NCBI RefSeq assembly: GCF_030209175.1
Contig: NZ_JARVSM010000004.1
Span: 1-64,000, forward strand
Direction of reading: 5' to 3'
Source of the DNA: Pseudomonas sp. efr-133-TYG-5
GTDB lineage: Bacteria > Pseudomonadota > Gammaproteobacteria > Pseudomonadales > Pseudomonadaceae
Length of the DNA stretch: 64,000 nucleotides
A model generated the notes under the pieces. That model had not been told where the DNA came from. It searched no databases and saw nothing but the letters and a program-made list of their open reading frames with translations. Position numbers and translations under genes: made by a program. Shown piece after piece: positions 18,182-26,966 of the stretch (position 1 is its first letter; each line of letters opens with the position of its first letter).

Positions 18182-19183
18182 TCAGCCCTTCATGACCTGC
18201 GCCAGCAGCTCGTAGGAATGCAGGCGATCGGCGTGTTCGTACAGATCGCAGGTAAAAATCAGCTCGTCGGCCTGAGTCTGCTCGATCAGCACTTCGAGCC
18301 GCGCCCGGATCTTCTGCGGGCTGCCGACCATCGCCAGACCGAGGAAATCGCCCACCGCTTCGCGCTCATGCGGCAGCCACAGGCCGTCCATGGATTTCAC
18401 CGGCGGACGCTGCACCAGACTCTGCCCACGCATCAGCGCGAGAATGCGCTGGTAGACCGAGGTGGCCAGGTAATCGGCCTGCTCATCGGTATCCGCCGCC
18501 ACCAGGGGCACACCGAGCATCACGTACGGCTTGTCGAGCACCGCCGACGGCTTGAAGTGGTTACGGTAGACGCGAATCGCCTCGTGCATGAAGCGCGGGG
18601 CGAAGTGCGAGGCGAAGGCGTAGGGCAAACCGCGCTCACCGGCCAGTTGGGCGCTGAACAGGCTCGAGCCGAGCAACCAGATCGGCACGTTGGTGCCGCT
18701 GCCCGGCATCGCGATCACCCGCTGGTCCGGGGTGCGCGGGCCGAGGAAGCGCGCCAGTTCGGCGACATCTTCGGGGAAATCGTCGGCACTGCCCGAGCGC
18801 TCGCGGCGCAGGGCACGGGCGGTCATCTGATCGGAGCCGGGCGCACGCCCCAGGCCCAGGTCGATGCGCCCCGGGTACAGGCTCTCGAGGGTGCCGAACT
18901 GCTCGGCGATCACCAGCGGCGCATGGTTGGGCAGCATTACCCCCCCGGAACCGACGCGGATGGTCGACGTGCCGCCGGCCAGATACCCGAGCAACACCGA
19001 CGTCGCCGAGCTGGCGATGCCGTCCATATTGTGGTGCTCGGCGACCCAGAAGCGGGTGTAGCCGAGTTTCTCGACATGCTGCGCCAGGTCCAGCGAGTTG
19101 CGCAGCGACTGGGCCGGGCTGCCGTTCTCACGGACCGGCACCAGGTCGAGCGTGGAAAATTTTACGTCGGACAGTTGCTTCAT
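18182..19183 (-). CDS. LLM-class flavin-dependent oxidoreductase
   Basis: A 333-residue luciferase-like monooxygenase of the YhbW type. The N-terminus ([22 protein letters not shown]), the FWVAEHHNM motif and the [13 protein letters not shown] segment are typical of this subgroup, which binds reduced FMN in a TIM barrel. The substrate is unknown. ATG 19183 is preceded by GGAGAAG; the frame extends to 19228 but without a ribosome site. It is monocistronic and divergent from osmC. Confidence 0.88.
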   Translation of the reverse strand: MKQLSDVKFSTLDLVPVRENGSPAQSLRNSLDLAQHVEKLGYTRFWVAEHHNMDGIASSATSVLLGYLAGGTSTIRVGSGGVMLPNHAPLVIAEQFGTLESLYPGRIDLGLGRAPGSDQMTARALRRERSGSADDFPEDVAELARFLGPRTPDQRVIAMPGSGTNVPIWLLGSSLFSAQLAGERGLPYAFASHFAPRFMHEAIRVYRNHFKPSAVLDKPYVMLGVPLVAADTDEQADYLATSVYQRILALMRGQSLVQRPPVKSMDGLWLPHEREAVGDFLGLAMVGSPQKIRARLEVLIEQTQADELIFTCDLYEHADRLHSYELLAQVMKG

Positions 19184-19355
19184 AAACCTGCTTCTCCGAG
19201 TGAGGACGCAGGTTTGTTGTTTTGCCAAGGCAAACCTGCCGAATTCATAAGCGTGTTCTGTGCAATAAGGGCATATACCCGAGTTTCAATAGCCACGGTG
19301 AAATTTCCTACTAAATAAGTCAACGATTCACCTCGGCTGAACTTTGTCCGAGCGT

Positions 19356-19362
19356 CTATCCT
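19356..19362 (+). promoter_or_regulatory. possible RpoS-type -10 element for osmC
   Basis: CTATCCT differs by one base from the RpoS extended -10 CTATACT and lies 66 bp before the osmC start. Stationary-phase control would fit the family, but no clear -35 is visible. Confidence 0.4.
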
Positions 19363-19427
19363 CAGAAGCCTTGCAAGGAAAAACCACGACGGCGCGGCGT
19401 TTCGCGCCTGACTACGAGGAGGCACAC

Positions 19428-19859
19428 ATGGCTATCGTGAAAAAGGCATCCGCACATTGGGAAGGTGACCTGAAAACCGGCATCGGCTCGATTTCCACCG
19501 AAACCGGCGTCCTGCGCGAAGCCCCCTACGGCTTCAAGGCGCGCTTTGAAGGCGGCAAGGGCACCAACCCGGAAGAACTGATCGGCGCGGCCCATGCCGG
19601 CTGCTTCTCCATGGCCTTTTCGATGATTCTCGGCGACGCCGGGCTCAAGGCCGACAGCATCGACACCCAGGCCGAGGTCACCCTCGACCAGTTCGACGGC
19701 GGCTTTGCCATCACCGCGGTGAAACTGATCCTCAAGGCGAAAATACCCGGTGCGACCCAGGCGCAGTTCGAAGAGCTGAGCAACAAGGCCAAGGAAGGTT
19801 GCCCGGTATCGAAGGTGTTGAACGCGAAGATCAGCCTCGACGCGTCCCTGGTCAGCTGA
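19428..19859 (+). CDS. osmC: OsmC family peroxiredoxin
   Basis: A 143-residue OsmC protein that reduces organic hydroperoxides. The two reactive cysteines, Cys59 (HAGCFSM) and Cys125 (EGCPVS), fall at the same positions as in E. coli OsmC. The N-terminus (KKASAHWEGDLKTGIGSISTETGVL) also matches OsmC rather than Ohr. GAGGAGG lies 6 bp before the ATG; the longer upstream frame is rejected. Expression is probably raised in stationary phase or osmotic stress. Confidence 0.93.
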   Translation: MAIVKKASAHWEGDLKTGIGSISTETGVLREAPYGFKARFEGGKGTNPEELIGAAHAGCFSMAFSMILGDAGLKADSIDTQAEVTLDQFDGGFAITAVKLILKAKIPGATQAQFEELSNKAKEGCPVSKVLNAKISLDASLVS

Positions 19860-19961
19860 CTGGCTTGAGCAGGATCAGAACCCGCCAGGCAAAACGGTGG
19901 TCGAATAAATGACAGCAGCGTTCGCGCATCTTCGTGCGCACTGCTTTAAGGAGCTTCAACC

Positions 19962-20201
19962 ATGAAACGTTTTGCTTTGGCGGTCATCTGCGGCGCGCTG
20001 GCCACGTCAGCCTTCGCAGCGCCGAAAGACTGCGAAGAACTCAAGAAAGAGATTGAAATCAAGATCCAGGCCAATGCCGTGCCGTCCTACACCCTGGAAA
20101 TCGTTTCCAAGGAAGAGGCCGACAAGCACGACGTGGCCATGGTCGTCGGCTCCTGCGACAACGGCACCAAGGCGATCATCTACCAGAAGAATGGCAACTG
20201 A
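19962..20201 (+). CDS. DUF1161 periplasmic protein, copy 2
   Basis: A 79-residue paralogue of the protein at 17846. It has a signal peptide (cleavage after SAFA, residue about 19), the KDCEELKKEIEIKIQANAV helix and a second Cys in VVGSCDNG, so one disulfide is likely. AAGGAG is well placed before the ATG. It lies between osmC and convergent lipoprotein genes; its stop is 6 bp from the stop of the opposite gene. Confidence 0.82.
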   Translation: MKRFALAVICGALATSAFAAPKDCEELKKEIEIKIQANAVPSYTLEIVSKEEADKHDVAMVVGSCDNGTKAIIYQKNGN

Positions 20202-20207
20202 ATCGCC

Positions 20208-20627
20208 TCACGGCACGCAATTGATCTGCCGTTCTTCGGCAACGATCTGCCCCTGACGGTTGATCAACCGGGCGCTCGGCGTGAAGGCCAGGGATCTGGC
20301 CTCCAGCCGATAACGCTGGCCCGCCTCGAAATGGTCGTAACGCAGCGTCATGTAGCACAGGCGCTCCTGCGGATCGGTGTCCATGCCCTGGCCACCGCCG
20401 AAAATCTCGAAATCGAAGCGTACCGTCAGCTCATGGCTGCCCGGCATGACCTGGAAAAAACGGCCGTCGGGCAGGCGCTGGTTGTCCAGGCGTTCGGCCA
20501 TCAGCACCTTGCCGCCCGGCGTCGGCATGGCAAAGTCGACCCACGCCATCTGTGGATTGGCCGCCGGCAGCGGGCTCTGACAACCGGCAACAACACTTGC
20601 AGCGAGCAACAGCGGCAACCTGCGCAT
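20208..20627 (-). CDS. putative lipoprotein, paralogue A
   Basis: A 139-residue lipoprotein with lipobox VAGC (Cys about residue 16). The mature part has MPGSHELTVRF, then an AGQRYRLEARSLAFTPSARL segment also present in the downstream-encoded paralogue B. AAGGA precedes ATG 20627; a much longer upstream frame is not credible. Function is unknown. The shared pattern suggests a beta-rich domain anchored in the outer or inner membrane. Confidence 0.75.
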   Translation of the reverse strand: MRRLPLLLAASVVAGCQSPLPAANPQMAWVDFAMPTPGGKVLMAERLDNQRLPDGRFFQVMPGSHELTVRFDFEIFGGGQGMDTDPQERLCYMTLRYDHFEAGQRYRLEARSLAFTPSARLINRQGQIVAEERQINCVP

Positions 20628-20667
20628 GATCAATGTCCTTGAATTCGGACATTCAGCATAACGCCGA

Positions 20668-21090
20668 TCAAGTGCGCTGGCAGCCTGCCGGTGTGCCCTC
20701 GCCGACAACCTTGCGTTGCTCGTCATAGAGCTTGGCCCATGGCCGGAAACCGATGCTCCCGGCCTGCAGTTGATAGCGCTGGCCGGCATTGAAGTCCTTG
20801 AATTTCACTTTCAACTGGCAATCGCGCCACAGCGGCTCGGCATCCGGGCCGATGTTGGTCGCCGCCACCGGGAACTGATAACGCACCTTCAACTCATGAC
20901 TGCCGGGCTGCACCTCGAAGTAGCGCGTGTCGACCGCCGCCGTGGTATCGACCTGCAGCGCCTGCAGCGCGGTGTCCTGTTGCCGGGCCTCCAGATCGAT
21001 CCAGGCTTGCGAGGGGTCGGGGGCGGGCATTCCGAATCCGGCACAACCGGTCAGGCTCAGCAGGCCTGCTGTCAGCATCAACTTGCGCAT
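20668..21090 (-). CDS. putative lipoprotein, paralogue B
   Basis: A 140-residue lipoprotein with lipobox LTGC (Cys about 16). It shares with paralogue A the order QAWIDL / QPGSHELKVRY / AGQRYQLQAGSIGFRPWAKL and a Cys near the C-terminus. The two genes are co-directional with 40 bp between them and probably form an operon, B first. Paralogue A also keeps one C-terminal Cys, so a structural pairing with an internal Cys (RDCQ in B, RLCY in A) is likely. Confidence 0.75.
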   Translation of the reverse strand: MRKLMLTAGLLSLTGCAGFGMPAPDPSQAWIDLEARQQDTALQALQVDTTAAVDTRYFEVQPGSHELKVRYQFPVAATNIGPDAEPLWRDCQLKVKFKDFNAGQRYQLQAGSIGFRPWAKLYDEQRKVVGEGTPAGCQRT

Positions 21091-21149
21091 GGCGTAGCTC
21101 CAATGGGCGGGATAGTCTTGCGGGCAGACTTTCCAGGGATGTTCTTATT

Positions 21150-22226
21150 GTGATCAGGCCGTTTCCAAGCCATGGGTTACTTGATCGCGTTTTGCCGGTT
21201 TTGTTTCCGGGTGTGATGGTTTTGTTGCTCAACGGTTGCTCCAGCCTCGGCTACTACAGCCAGTTGGCCGAAGGGCAATGGCAACTGCTGCGGGCCCGGG
21301 AGCCGGTGGCCGACGTCATTGCCGATCGACACCGCGACCCGACCTTGCGCGCTCACCTGGCCCGGTCGCAGCAGGCCCGGGCCTTCGCCAGCACGCATCT
21401 GCACCTGCCGGACAACCAGAGCTATCGGCTGTACGCCGACATCGGCCGGCCCTACGTGGTGTGGAACGTGTTCGCGACGCCGGAGTTTTCCCTGACGCCA
21501 CACAATCATTGCTTCCCGATTGCCGGGTGCGTGGCCTACCGCGGCTACTACAGCCAGAGCGCGGCACGCGGCGAGGCGGCGATCCAGCGCCTGCAGGGCA
21601 TGGACGTGTCCATCGGCGGCGTCGAAGCCTATTCGACCCTCGGCTGGTTCAACGACCCGATCCTCAACTCGATGATGGGCTGGGGCGATGAGCGCCTGGC
21701 CACGCTGATCTTTCATGAACTGGCGCATCAGCGCGTCTATGTGCAGGACGACACCGAATTCAACGAGTCATTTGCCACGTTTGTCGAGCAGGAAGGCACC
21801 CGCCAGTGGCGGGCGTTTCGTGGCCTGCCGGCAGATACCGACGCCAGGCTCAAGCAGCGTGATCAGTTCATCGCGCTGGTGCTGGAAACGCGCTCACGCC
21901 TGGAAAAGCTCTACGCCCAACCGCTGCCGGCCGAGCAGATGCGCGAGCGCAAAACGGCGACGTTCGAGCAGTTTCGTCGCGAATATCGAGCGATGCGCGA
22001 CAACCAGTGGGCCGGGGACAAGCGTTATGACGCCTGGGTGAATACGCCGCTGAACAATGCGCGGTTGTTGCCGTTCGGGCTGTATGACCAGTGGGTGCCG
22101 GCGTTTGCGGCGCTGTTCAGCCAGGTTGGCGGGGATTGGCTGCGGTTTTATCCCGAGGTTGAGAAGTTGGGTGGTTTACCTGTCGCGGAGCGTAAAGCGG
22201 CCTTGAAAGCGCTGGCCGGATCTTGA
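21150..22226 (+). CDS. predicted zinc aminopeptidase lipoprotein (PF10023 type)
   Basis: A 358-residue protein with an N-terminal hydrophobic segment ending in a lipobox LLLNGC (Cys30) and a zinc-protease motif LIFHELAHQRVY (HExxH at 189-193); Glu206 in FNESFATFVEQEG is the likely third ligand, giving a gluzincin-like site. The GTG start at 21150 follows AGGGA at a slightly long distance; GTG or ATG codons close to the lipobox are alternatives. It is divergent from the two lipoprotein genes. Substrate unknown, expected to act in the periplasm. Confidence 0.8.
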   Translation: MIRPFPSHGLLDRVLPVLFPGVMVLLLNGCSSLGYYSQLAEGQWQLLRAREPVADVIADRHRDPTLRAHLARSQQARAFASTHLHLPDNQSYRLYADIGRPYVVWNVFATPEFSLTPHNHCFPIAGCVAYRGYYSQSAARGEAAIQRLQGMDVSIGGVEAYSTLGWFNDPILNSMMGWGDERLATLIFHELAHQRVYVQDDTEFNESFATFVEQEGTRQWRAFRGLPADTDARLKQRDQFIALVLETRSRLEKLYAQPLPAEQMRERKTATFEQFRREYRAMRDNQWAGDKRYDAWVNTPLNNARLLPFGLYDQWVPAFAALFSQVGGDWLRFYPEVEKLGGLPVAERKAALKALAGS

Positions 22227-22249
22227 ATGGATCTCGGCTGATCCGGCCT

Positions 22250-22325
22250 CATCGCTGGCCAGTCAGCTCCCACGTGGATTCAGGAACCTGCGGTCACCTG
22301 TGGAAGCTGGCTTGCCAGCGATGGC
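22250..22325. repeat. REPIN-type repeat (CATCGCTGGC variant)
   Basis: CATCGCTGGC at the left and GCCAGCGATG at the right, with AGCTCCCAC and GTGGAAGCTGG inside, form an imperfect inverted pair of REP sequences. The family matches the repeat at 34560. It lies between the aminopeptidase-like gene and the convergent HAD gene. Confidence 0.75.
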
Positions 22326-22332
22326 GCAATGC

Positions 22333-22983
22333 TCAGCGCGGCAAAAACGCCTGATGCAACTCCGCCAGCGTCTCAAAGTGATAGGCCGGCGCCTCAGCAC
22401 TCAACTCCTCAAAACTGCCAAAGCCATAGCCCACCGCCGCCGCATCCAGGCCGTTGCTGCGCGCGCCGATCAGGTCATGCTTGCGGTCGCCGATCATCAG
22501 CGTGTCGGCCGGATCCAGCCCCTCCTCGACCATCAGGTGCGCAATCAGCTCGACCTTGTTGGTCCGCGTGCCGTCCAGCTCACTGCCGTAAATCACCTTG
22601 AAGTGCCGGGCAAAATCGAAGTGCCGGGCAATTTCCCGGGCAAATACCCAGGGCTTGGACGTCGCGATGTAGAGCTGGCGGCCCTGGCCAGCGAGGGTTT
22701 CCAGCAGAGGCGTGACGCCCGCGAACACGCGGTTCTCATAAAGGCCGGTGACCTTGAAGCGCTCACGGTAGAAATTCACCGCCTCCCACGCCCTGGCTTC
22801 GTCGAAACCATAGAACTGCATGAACGCCTGCAACAGCGGCGGGCCGATGAAGTGCTCCAGTTTGCTCAGGTCCGGCTCATCGATGCCGAGCTTGCCGAGG
22901 GCGAACTGGATGGAACGGGTGATGCCCTCGCGCGGGTCGGTGAGGGTGCCATCGAGGTCGAACAGTACGGTCTGGTAATGCAT
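22333..22983 (-). CDS. HAD family hydrolase, phosphoglycolate phosphatase-like
   Basis: A 216-residue HAD hydrolase. Motif I is FDLDGTLTD (Asp9 nucleophile, Asp11), motif II is IATSKP and motif III/IV is MIGDRKHDLIGARSNG. The cap between motifs I and II is helical, as in the Gph/PpaX group. Homologous in position to PAO1 PA0065, next to gamma-carbonic anhydrase and prlC. The substrate could be phosphoglycolate or a nucleoside phosphate; it cannot be told here. Confidence 0.88.
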   Translation of the reverse strand: MHYQTVLFDLDGTLTDPREGITRSIQFALGKLGIDEPDLSKLEHFIGPPLLQAFMQFYGFDEARAWEAVNFYRERFKVTGLYENRVFAGVTPLLETLAGQGRQLYIATSKPWVFAREIARHFDFARHFKVIYGSELDGTRTNKVELIAHLMVEEGLDPADTLMIGDRKHDLIGARSNGLDAAAVGYGFGSFEELSAEAPAYHFETLAELHQAFLPR

Positions 22984-23011
22984 GAGAAATCCTGGGCAGG
23001 TGTCAGTCGGT

Positions 23012-23557
23012 TCAGAGCTGGTCGTAGCCTTCGGCCAGATGCAGATCCTTGAGCTTTACGTAGTTCGCCGCGCTGTAGGTGAAAAAGGCGTTTTCCTTGT
23101 CGGACAGCGGCCGGATCTGTTTCACCGGGCGGCCCACGTAGAGGAAGCCGCTTTGCAGGCGCTTGCCCGGCGGCACCAGGCTGCCGGCGCCGATGATGAC
23201 ATCGTCCTCCACCACCGCGCCGTCCATGACAATGCTGCCCATGCCGATCAACACGCGGCTGCCGACCGTGCAGCCATGCAGCATGACCTTGTGGGCGACG
23301 GTCACGTCATCGCCGATCAGCAGCGGGAAGCCGTCCGGGTTGAACGGCCCGGCGTGGGTGATGTGCAGCACGCAGCCATCCTGCACACTGGTGCGCGCAC
23401 CGATGCGGATGCGGTGCATGTCGCCACGGATCACGGTCAGCGGCCAGACGGAGCTGTCCGCGCCGATTTCGACGTCGCCGATCACCACCGCCGAGGCGTC
23501 GACAAACGCGCCCTGGGCCAGGCGCGGGGTGTGATTCTGGTACTTGCGAAGGGGCAC
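23012..23557 (-). CDS. gamma-carbonic anhydrase family protein
   Basis: A 181-residue left-handed beta-helix protein with repeated hexapeptides (VVIGDVEIGADSSVWPLTVIRGD) and the metal-binding histidines in LHITHAG and VAHKVMLHGC, as in YrdA/PaaY-type gamma-carbonic anhydrases. Many members bind zinc but have low or unknown activity. The GTG at 23557 (PLRKYQNHTPRL) is chosen because it matches the family N-terminus and follows a GAGAGA stretch; the ATG at 23644 overlaps the divergent prlC start region. Confidence 0.88.
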   Translation of the reverse strand: MPLRKYQNHTPRLAQGAFVDASAVVIGDVEIGADSSVWPLTVIRGDMHRIRIGARTSVQDGCVLHITHAGPFNPDGFPLLIGDDVTVAHKVMLHGCTVGSRVLIGMGSIVMDGAVVEDDVIIGAGSLVPPGKRLQSGFLYVGRPVKQIRPLSDKENAFFTYSAANYVKLKDLHLAEGYDQL

Positions 23558-23646
23558 GATAAGTTCTCTCTCTGTCGCCGATAGCTGCGGTGAGTGTCGA
23601 TTGTAATTAAGATGGCTACATGTTTCTTCCAGCCAAGGTGCCAACC

Positions 23647-25698
23647 GTGAGCGTGAACAACCCTCTTTTGCAGTCCTACGACCTGCCGCCGTTCTCCGCG
23701 ATCCGTGCCGAACACGTACTGCCGGCGATCGAAACCATCCTCGCCGACAACCGCGCCGCCATCGCCGAGATCCTCAAGACCCAAGGCAAGAACCCGACCT
23801 GGGCCGGCCTGGTGCTGGCAATGGACGAGCTCAATGACCGCCTGGGCGCGGCGTGGAGCCCGGTCAGCCACCTCAACGCGGTGTGCAACAGCGCCGAACT
23901 GCGTGAAGCCTACGAGTCGTGCCTGCCGGCGTTGAGCGCTTACTCCACCGAGATGGGTCAGAACCGCGAGCTGTTCCAGGCCTATGAAGCCCTGGCCAAC
24001 AGCCCGGAAGCCGCCGGTTTCGACGTGGCGCAGAAAACCATCCTGGAACATGCCCTGCGCGATTTCCGCCTGTCGGGCATCGACCTGCCGGAAGCCGAAC
24101 AGAAGCGCTACGCCGAAGTGCAGAGCAAGCTCTCCGAGCTGGGCAGCCGCTTCTCCAACCAGTTGCTCGACGCCACGCAGGCCTGGACCAAGCACATCAG
24201 CGACGAAGCCGCCCTCGCCGGCCTGACCGATTCGGCCAAGGCGCAAATGGCCGCCGCTGCACAGGCCAAAGGCCTCGACGGCTGGCTGATCACCCTGGAA
24301 TTCCCCAGCTACTACGCGGTGATGACCTACGCCCAGGACCGCGCGCTGCGTGAAGAAGTCTACGCCGCCTACTGCACCCGCGCGTCGGACCAGGGCCCGA
24401 ATGCCGGCCAGAACGACAACGGCCCGGTGATGGAAGAGATCCTCGACCTGCGTCAGGAACTGGCCAGGCTGTTGGGCTTCGCCAGTTTCTCCGAGCTGAG
24501 CCTGGCGACCAAAATGGCCGAGTCCAGCGATCAGGTGCTGAGCTTCCTGCGCGACCTGGCCAAGCGCAGCAAGCCGTTTGCCGCCCAGGATCTGCAGCAG
24601 CTGCGCGCGTTCGCCGCCGAACAGGGCTGCCCTGACCTGCAGAGCTGGGACAGCGGTTTCTACGGGGAAAAACTCCGCGAACAACGCTACAGCGTGGCCC
24701 AGGAAACCCTGCGCGCCTACTTCCCGATCGACAAGGTGCTGAGCGGCCTGTTCGCTATCGTCCAGCGCCTGTACGGCATCGAAATCGCCGAGCAGAAAGG
24801 CTTCGACACCTGGCACCCGGATGTCCGCCTGTTCGAAATCCGCGAGAACGGCCAGCACGTCGGGCGCTTCTTCTTTGACCTGTATGCCCGCGCCAACAAA
24901 CGCGGCGGGGCGTGGATGGACGGCGCCCGTGACCGGCGGCGCACGATCGACGGCGTGCTGCAAAGCCCGGTGGCCAACCTGGTGTGCAACTTCACCCCGG
25001 CCGACAGCGGCAAGCCGGCCCTGCTGACCCACGATGAAGTCACCACCCTGTTCCACGAATTCGGCCACGGCCTGCATCACCTGCTGACCCGCGTCGAACA
25101 TGCCGGCGTGTCCGGGATCAACGGCGTGGCCTGGGATGCCGTCGAGCTGCCGAGCCAGTTCATGGAAAACTGGTGCTGGGAGCCGGAAGGCCTGGCGCTG
25201 ATTTCCGGCCACTACGAGACCGGCGAGCCACTGCCACAGGATCTGCTGGAAAAAATGCTCGCGGCGAAGAACTTCCAGTCCGGGCTGATGATGGTGCGCC
25301 AGCTGGAGTTCTCGCTGTTCGACTTCGAACTGCACGCCACCCACGGCGACGGCCGCAGCGTGCTGCAAGTGCTCGAAGGCGTGCGTGACGAGGTTTCGGT
25401 GATGCGTCCGCCGGCCTACAACCGCTTCCCCAACAGCTTCGCGCACATCTTCGCCGGCGGCTACGCGGCCGGTTACTACAGCTACAAGTGGGCGGAAGTG
25501 CTGTCGGCCGATGCCTTCTCCAAGTTCGAAGAAGACGGCGTGCTGAATGCCGACACCGGTCGCGCGTTCCGCGAAGCGATTCTGGCACGCGGCGGCTCGC
25601 AGGCGCCCATGGTGCTGTTCGTCGACTTCCGTGGCCGCGAGCCATCGATTGACGCACTCTTGCGCCACAGCGGCCTGAGTGAGGACGCAGCAGCATGA
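23647..25698 (+). CDS. prlC: oligopeptidase A (M3 family)
   Basis: A 683-residue cytoplasmic zinc metallopeptidase that degrades short peptides, including cleaved signal peptides. The site LFHEFGHGLHH gives HExxH at 470-474, and the downstream Glu is in the ELPSQFMENWCWEPE segment. Length and N-terminus (NNPLLQSYDLPPFSAI) match OpdA/PrlC. The GTG at 23647 is favoured by AAGG upstream; an ATG at 23620 would add nine residues. The stop overlaps the start of yheV by 4 bp. Confidence 0.95.
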   Translation: MSVNNPLLQSYDLPPFSAIRAEHVLPAIETILADNRAAIAEILKTQGKNPTWAGLVLAMDELNDRLGAAWSPVSHLNAVCNSAELREAYESCLPALSAYSTEMGQNRELFQAYEALANSPEAAGFDVAQKTILEHALRDFRLSGIDLPEAEQKRYAEVQSKLSELGSRFSNQLLDATQAWTKHISDEAALAGLTDSAKAQMAAAAQAKGLDGWLITLEFPSYYAVMTYAQDRALREEVYAAYCTRASDQGPNAGQNDNGPVMEEILDLRQELARLLGFASFSELSLATKMAESSDQVLSFLRDLAKRSKPFAAQDLQQLRAFAAEQGCPDLQSWDSGFYGEKLREQRYSVAQETLRAYFPIDKVLSGLFAIVQRLYGIEIAEQKGFDTWHPDVRLFEIRENGQHVGRFFFDLYARANKRGGAWMDGARDRRRTIDGVLQSPVANLVCNFTPADSGKPALLTHDEVTTLFHEFGHGLHHLLTRVEHAGVSGINGVAWDAVELPSQFMENWCWEPEGLALISGHYETGEPLPQDLLEKMLAAKNFQSGLMMVRQLEFSLFDFELHATHGDGRSVLQVLEGVRDEVSVMRPPAYNRFPNSFAHIFAGGYAAGYYSYKWAEVLSADAFSKFEEDGVLNADTGRAFREAILARGGSQAPMVLFVDFRGREPSIDALLRHSGLSEDAAA

Positions 25699-25979
25699 GT
25701 GAGGCACCTGTGAAGACCAAGAAACGCTTTATCGCCGGGGCGGTCTGCCCGGCGTGCAGCGAGCCGGACAAGCTGATGATGTGGAGCGAAGACGACGTGC
25801 CGCACCGCGAGTGCGTGGCTTGCGGTTACGCCGACACGCTCAATGCACAAGGGCTTTCAGTGCCCAAGGAGTTGGGCACGCGGGTCAATACCAGCGCGCT
25901 CAAGCCGGCCGCGGACAAGAGTGTGCAGGCCGTGCAGTTCTTCCCGAATCCGAAGCTGAAGAAAAAGTCCGAAGACTGA
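25695..25979 (+). CDS. yheV: YheV-type zinc ribbon protein (DUF2387)
   Basis: A 94-residue basic protein with CPAC and CVAC pairs about 22 residues apart, forming a zinc ribbon, followed by a Lys-rich tail. It starts at the ATGA overlap with prlC and so is translationally coupled. In both enterobacteria and pseudomonads it follows prlC. Function unknown. Confidence 0.88.
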   Translation: MSEAPVKTKKRFIAGAVCPACSEPDKLMMWSEDDVPHRECVACGYADTLNAQGLSVPKELGTRVNTSALKPAADKSVQAVQFFPNPKLKKKSED

Positions 25980-26022
25980 AATCGCAAGGCCGGCCACGGT
26001 GCAATGCCGTGACCGGCGCGAT

Positions 26023-26667
26023 TCACTTGAGGTTGACGGTCTGGAACCAGCTCTTCATCGAGCAGGTGGCGAACGCGCTGGTGCTGCAGTCACCATTGGC
26101 CAGTGCGGTGCGCAGCTTGTCGACATCGGCCTGCATCACGTAGCGGATGCCGTCCTTGAAGTGGCCGCTTTCACCGAACCCGCCCTGGGTCATTTCATTC
26201 AGCGCATCTTCCTTGCTCCAGCCCTGCACGACGATGCGATACATCGCCGCCATCAGGCCGGTGCGGTCGGAACCGTGCTTGCAGTGCATCAGCACCGGGC
26301 CGTTGGCCTCGGCCGCCTGGATCGCGCGCAGGGTTTTCAGCACGTCGCTGTCATCGACGTGGTTGGTGCGATACGGCAATTGCACCTGATTGATGCCGGG
26401 GGCCGCCAGCCAGCTCGAATCCGCTTCCGGGAGAAAGTTGATCACCGTCGCCACCTTGAGGTTTTTCAGTAACGGCACCGCGCCGCTGTCAGGCAAGGCG
26501 CTGCGGTAGAGCGTCGGCGACATCTGGAACAGGTTGTATTGCACCTCGACCGGTTGCGCCCATTCGCCAGGGCGGGAAACCGCAGCGTCTGCGGCATGCG
26601 CCGACATCGAGCTGAACAGGGCAAGCAGCGACAAACAGATCGCAGAGGAGAAGCGCGTCAGGAACAT
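26023..26667 (-). CDS. exported tyrosine/dual-specificity phosphatase-like protein
   Basis: A 214-residue protein with a signal peptide (cleavage after MSAHA, about residue 25) and the phosphatase signature HCKHGSDRTG (catalytic Cys129, Arg135). The segment NLKVATVINFLPEADS precedes it as in DSP/SIW14-like enzymes, which remove phosphate from tyrosine or inositol pyrophosphates. ATG 26667 is chosen to begin the signal peptide; the longer frame to 26745 has no support. It faces away from the dehydrogenase operon. Confidence 0.82.
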   Translation of the reverse strand: MFLTRFSSAICLSLLALFSSMSAHAADAAVSRPGEWAQPVEVQYNLFQMSPTLYRSALPDSGAVPLLKNLKVATVINFLPEADSSWLAAPGINQVQLPYRTNHVDDSDVLKTLRAIQAAEANGPVLMHCKHGSDRTGLMAAMYRIVVQGWSKEDALNEMTQGGFGESGHFKDGIRYVMQADVDKLRTALANGDCSTSAFATCSMKSWFQTVNLK

Positions 26668-26966
26668 GCTGTGCGGTGACCGTGTGAGATTCGTCAGTGA
26701 GGGCTCGCAGCTTGCAGGTCGCGCAGTCAAATCCCTGTGAGGCATTTGTCAAAGAATCGTGAAGTCGAGGCAATCTTTACCCGGCGAATTCGCGCTTTTT
26801 TCCGCTGAATCGGTCTATCCGGTTGCTTAGCCTGCTACCATTTGTCACATGATGTTGCAGACGTGCTTGTCTTCCCCCGGTCATTTTCGACCCGTCGCAG
26901 CCAACTGACCACGAGCCGGCACAGAAACGGCTGACAACCATCAATGCCTGATGAGGTGCACACCCC

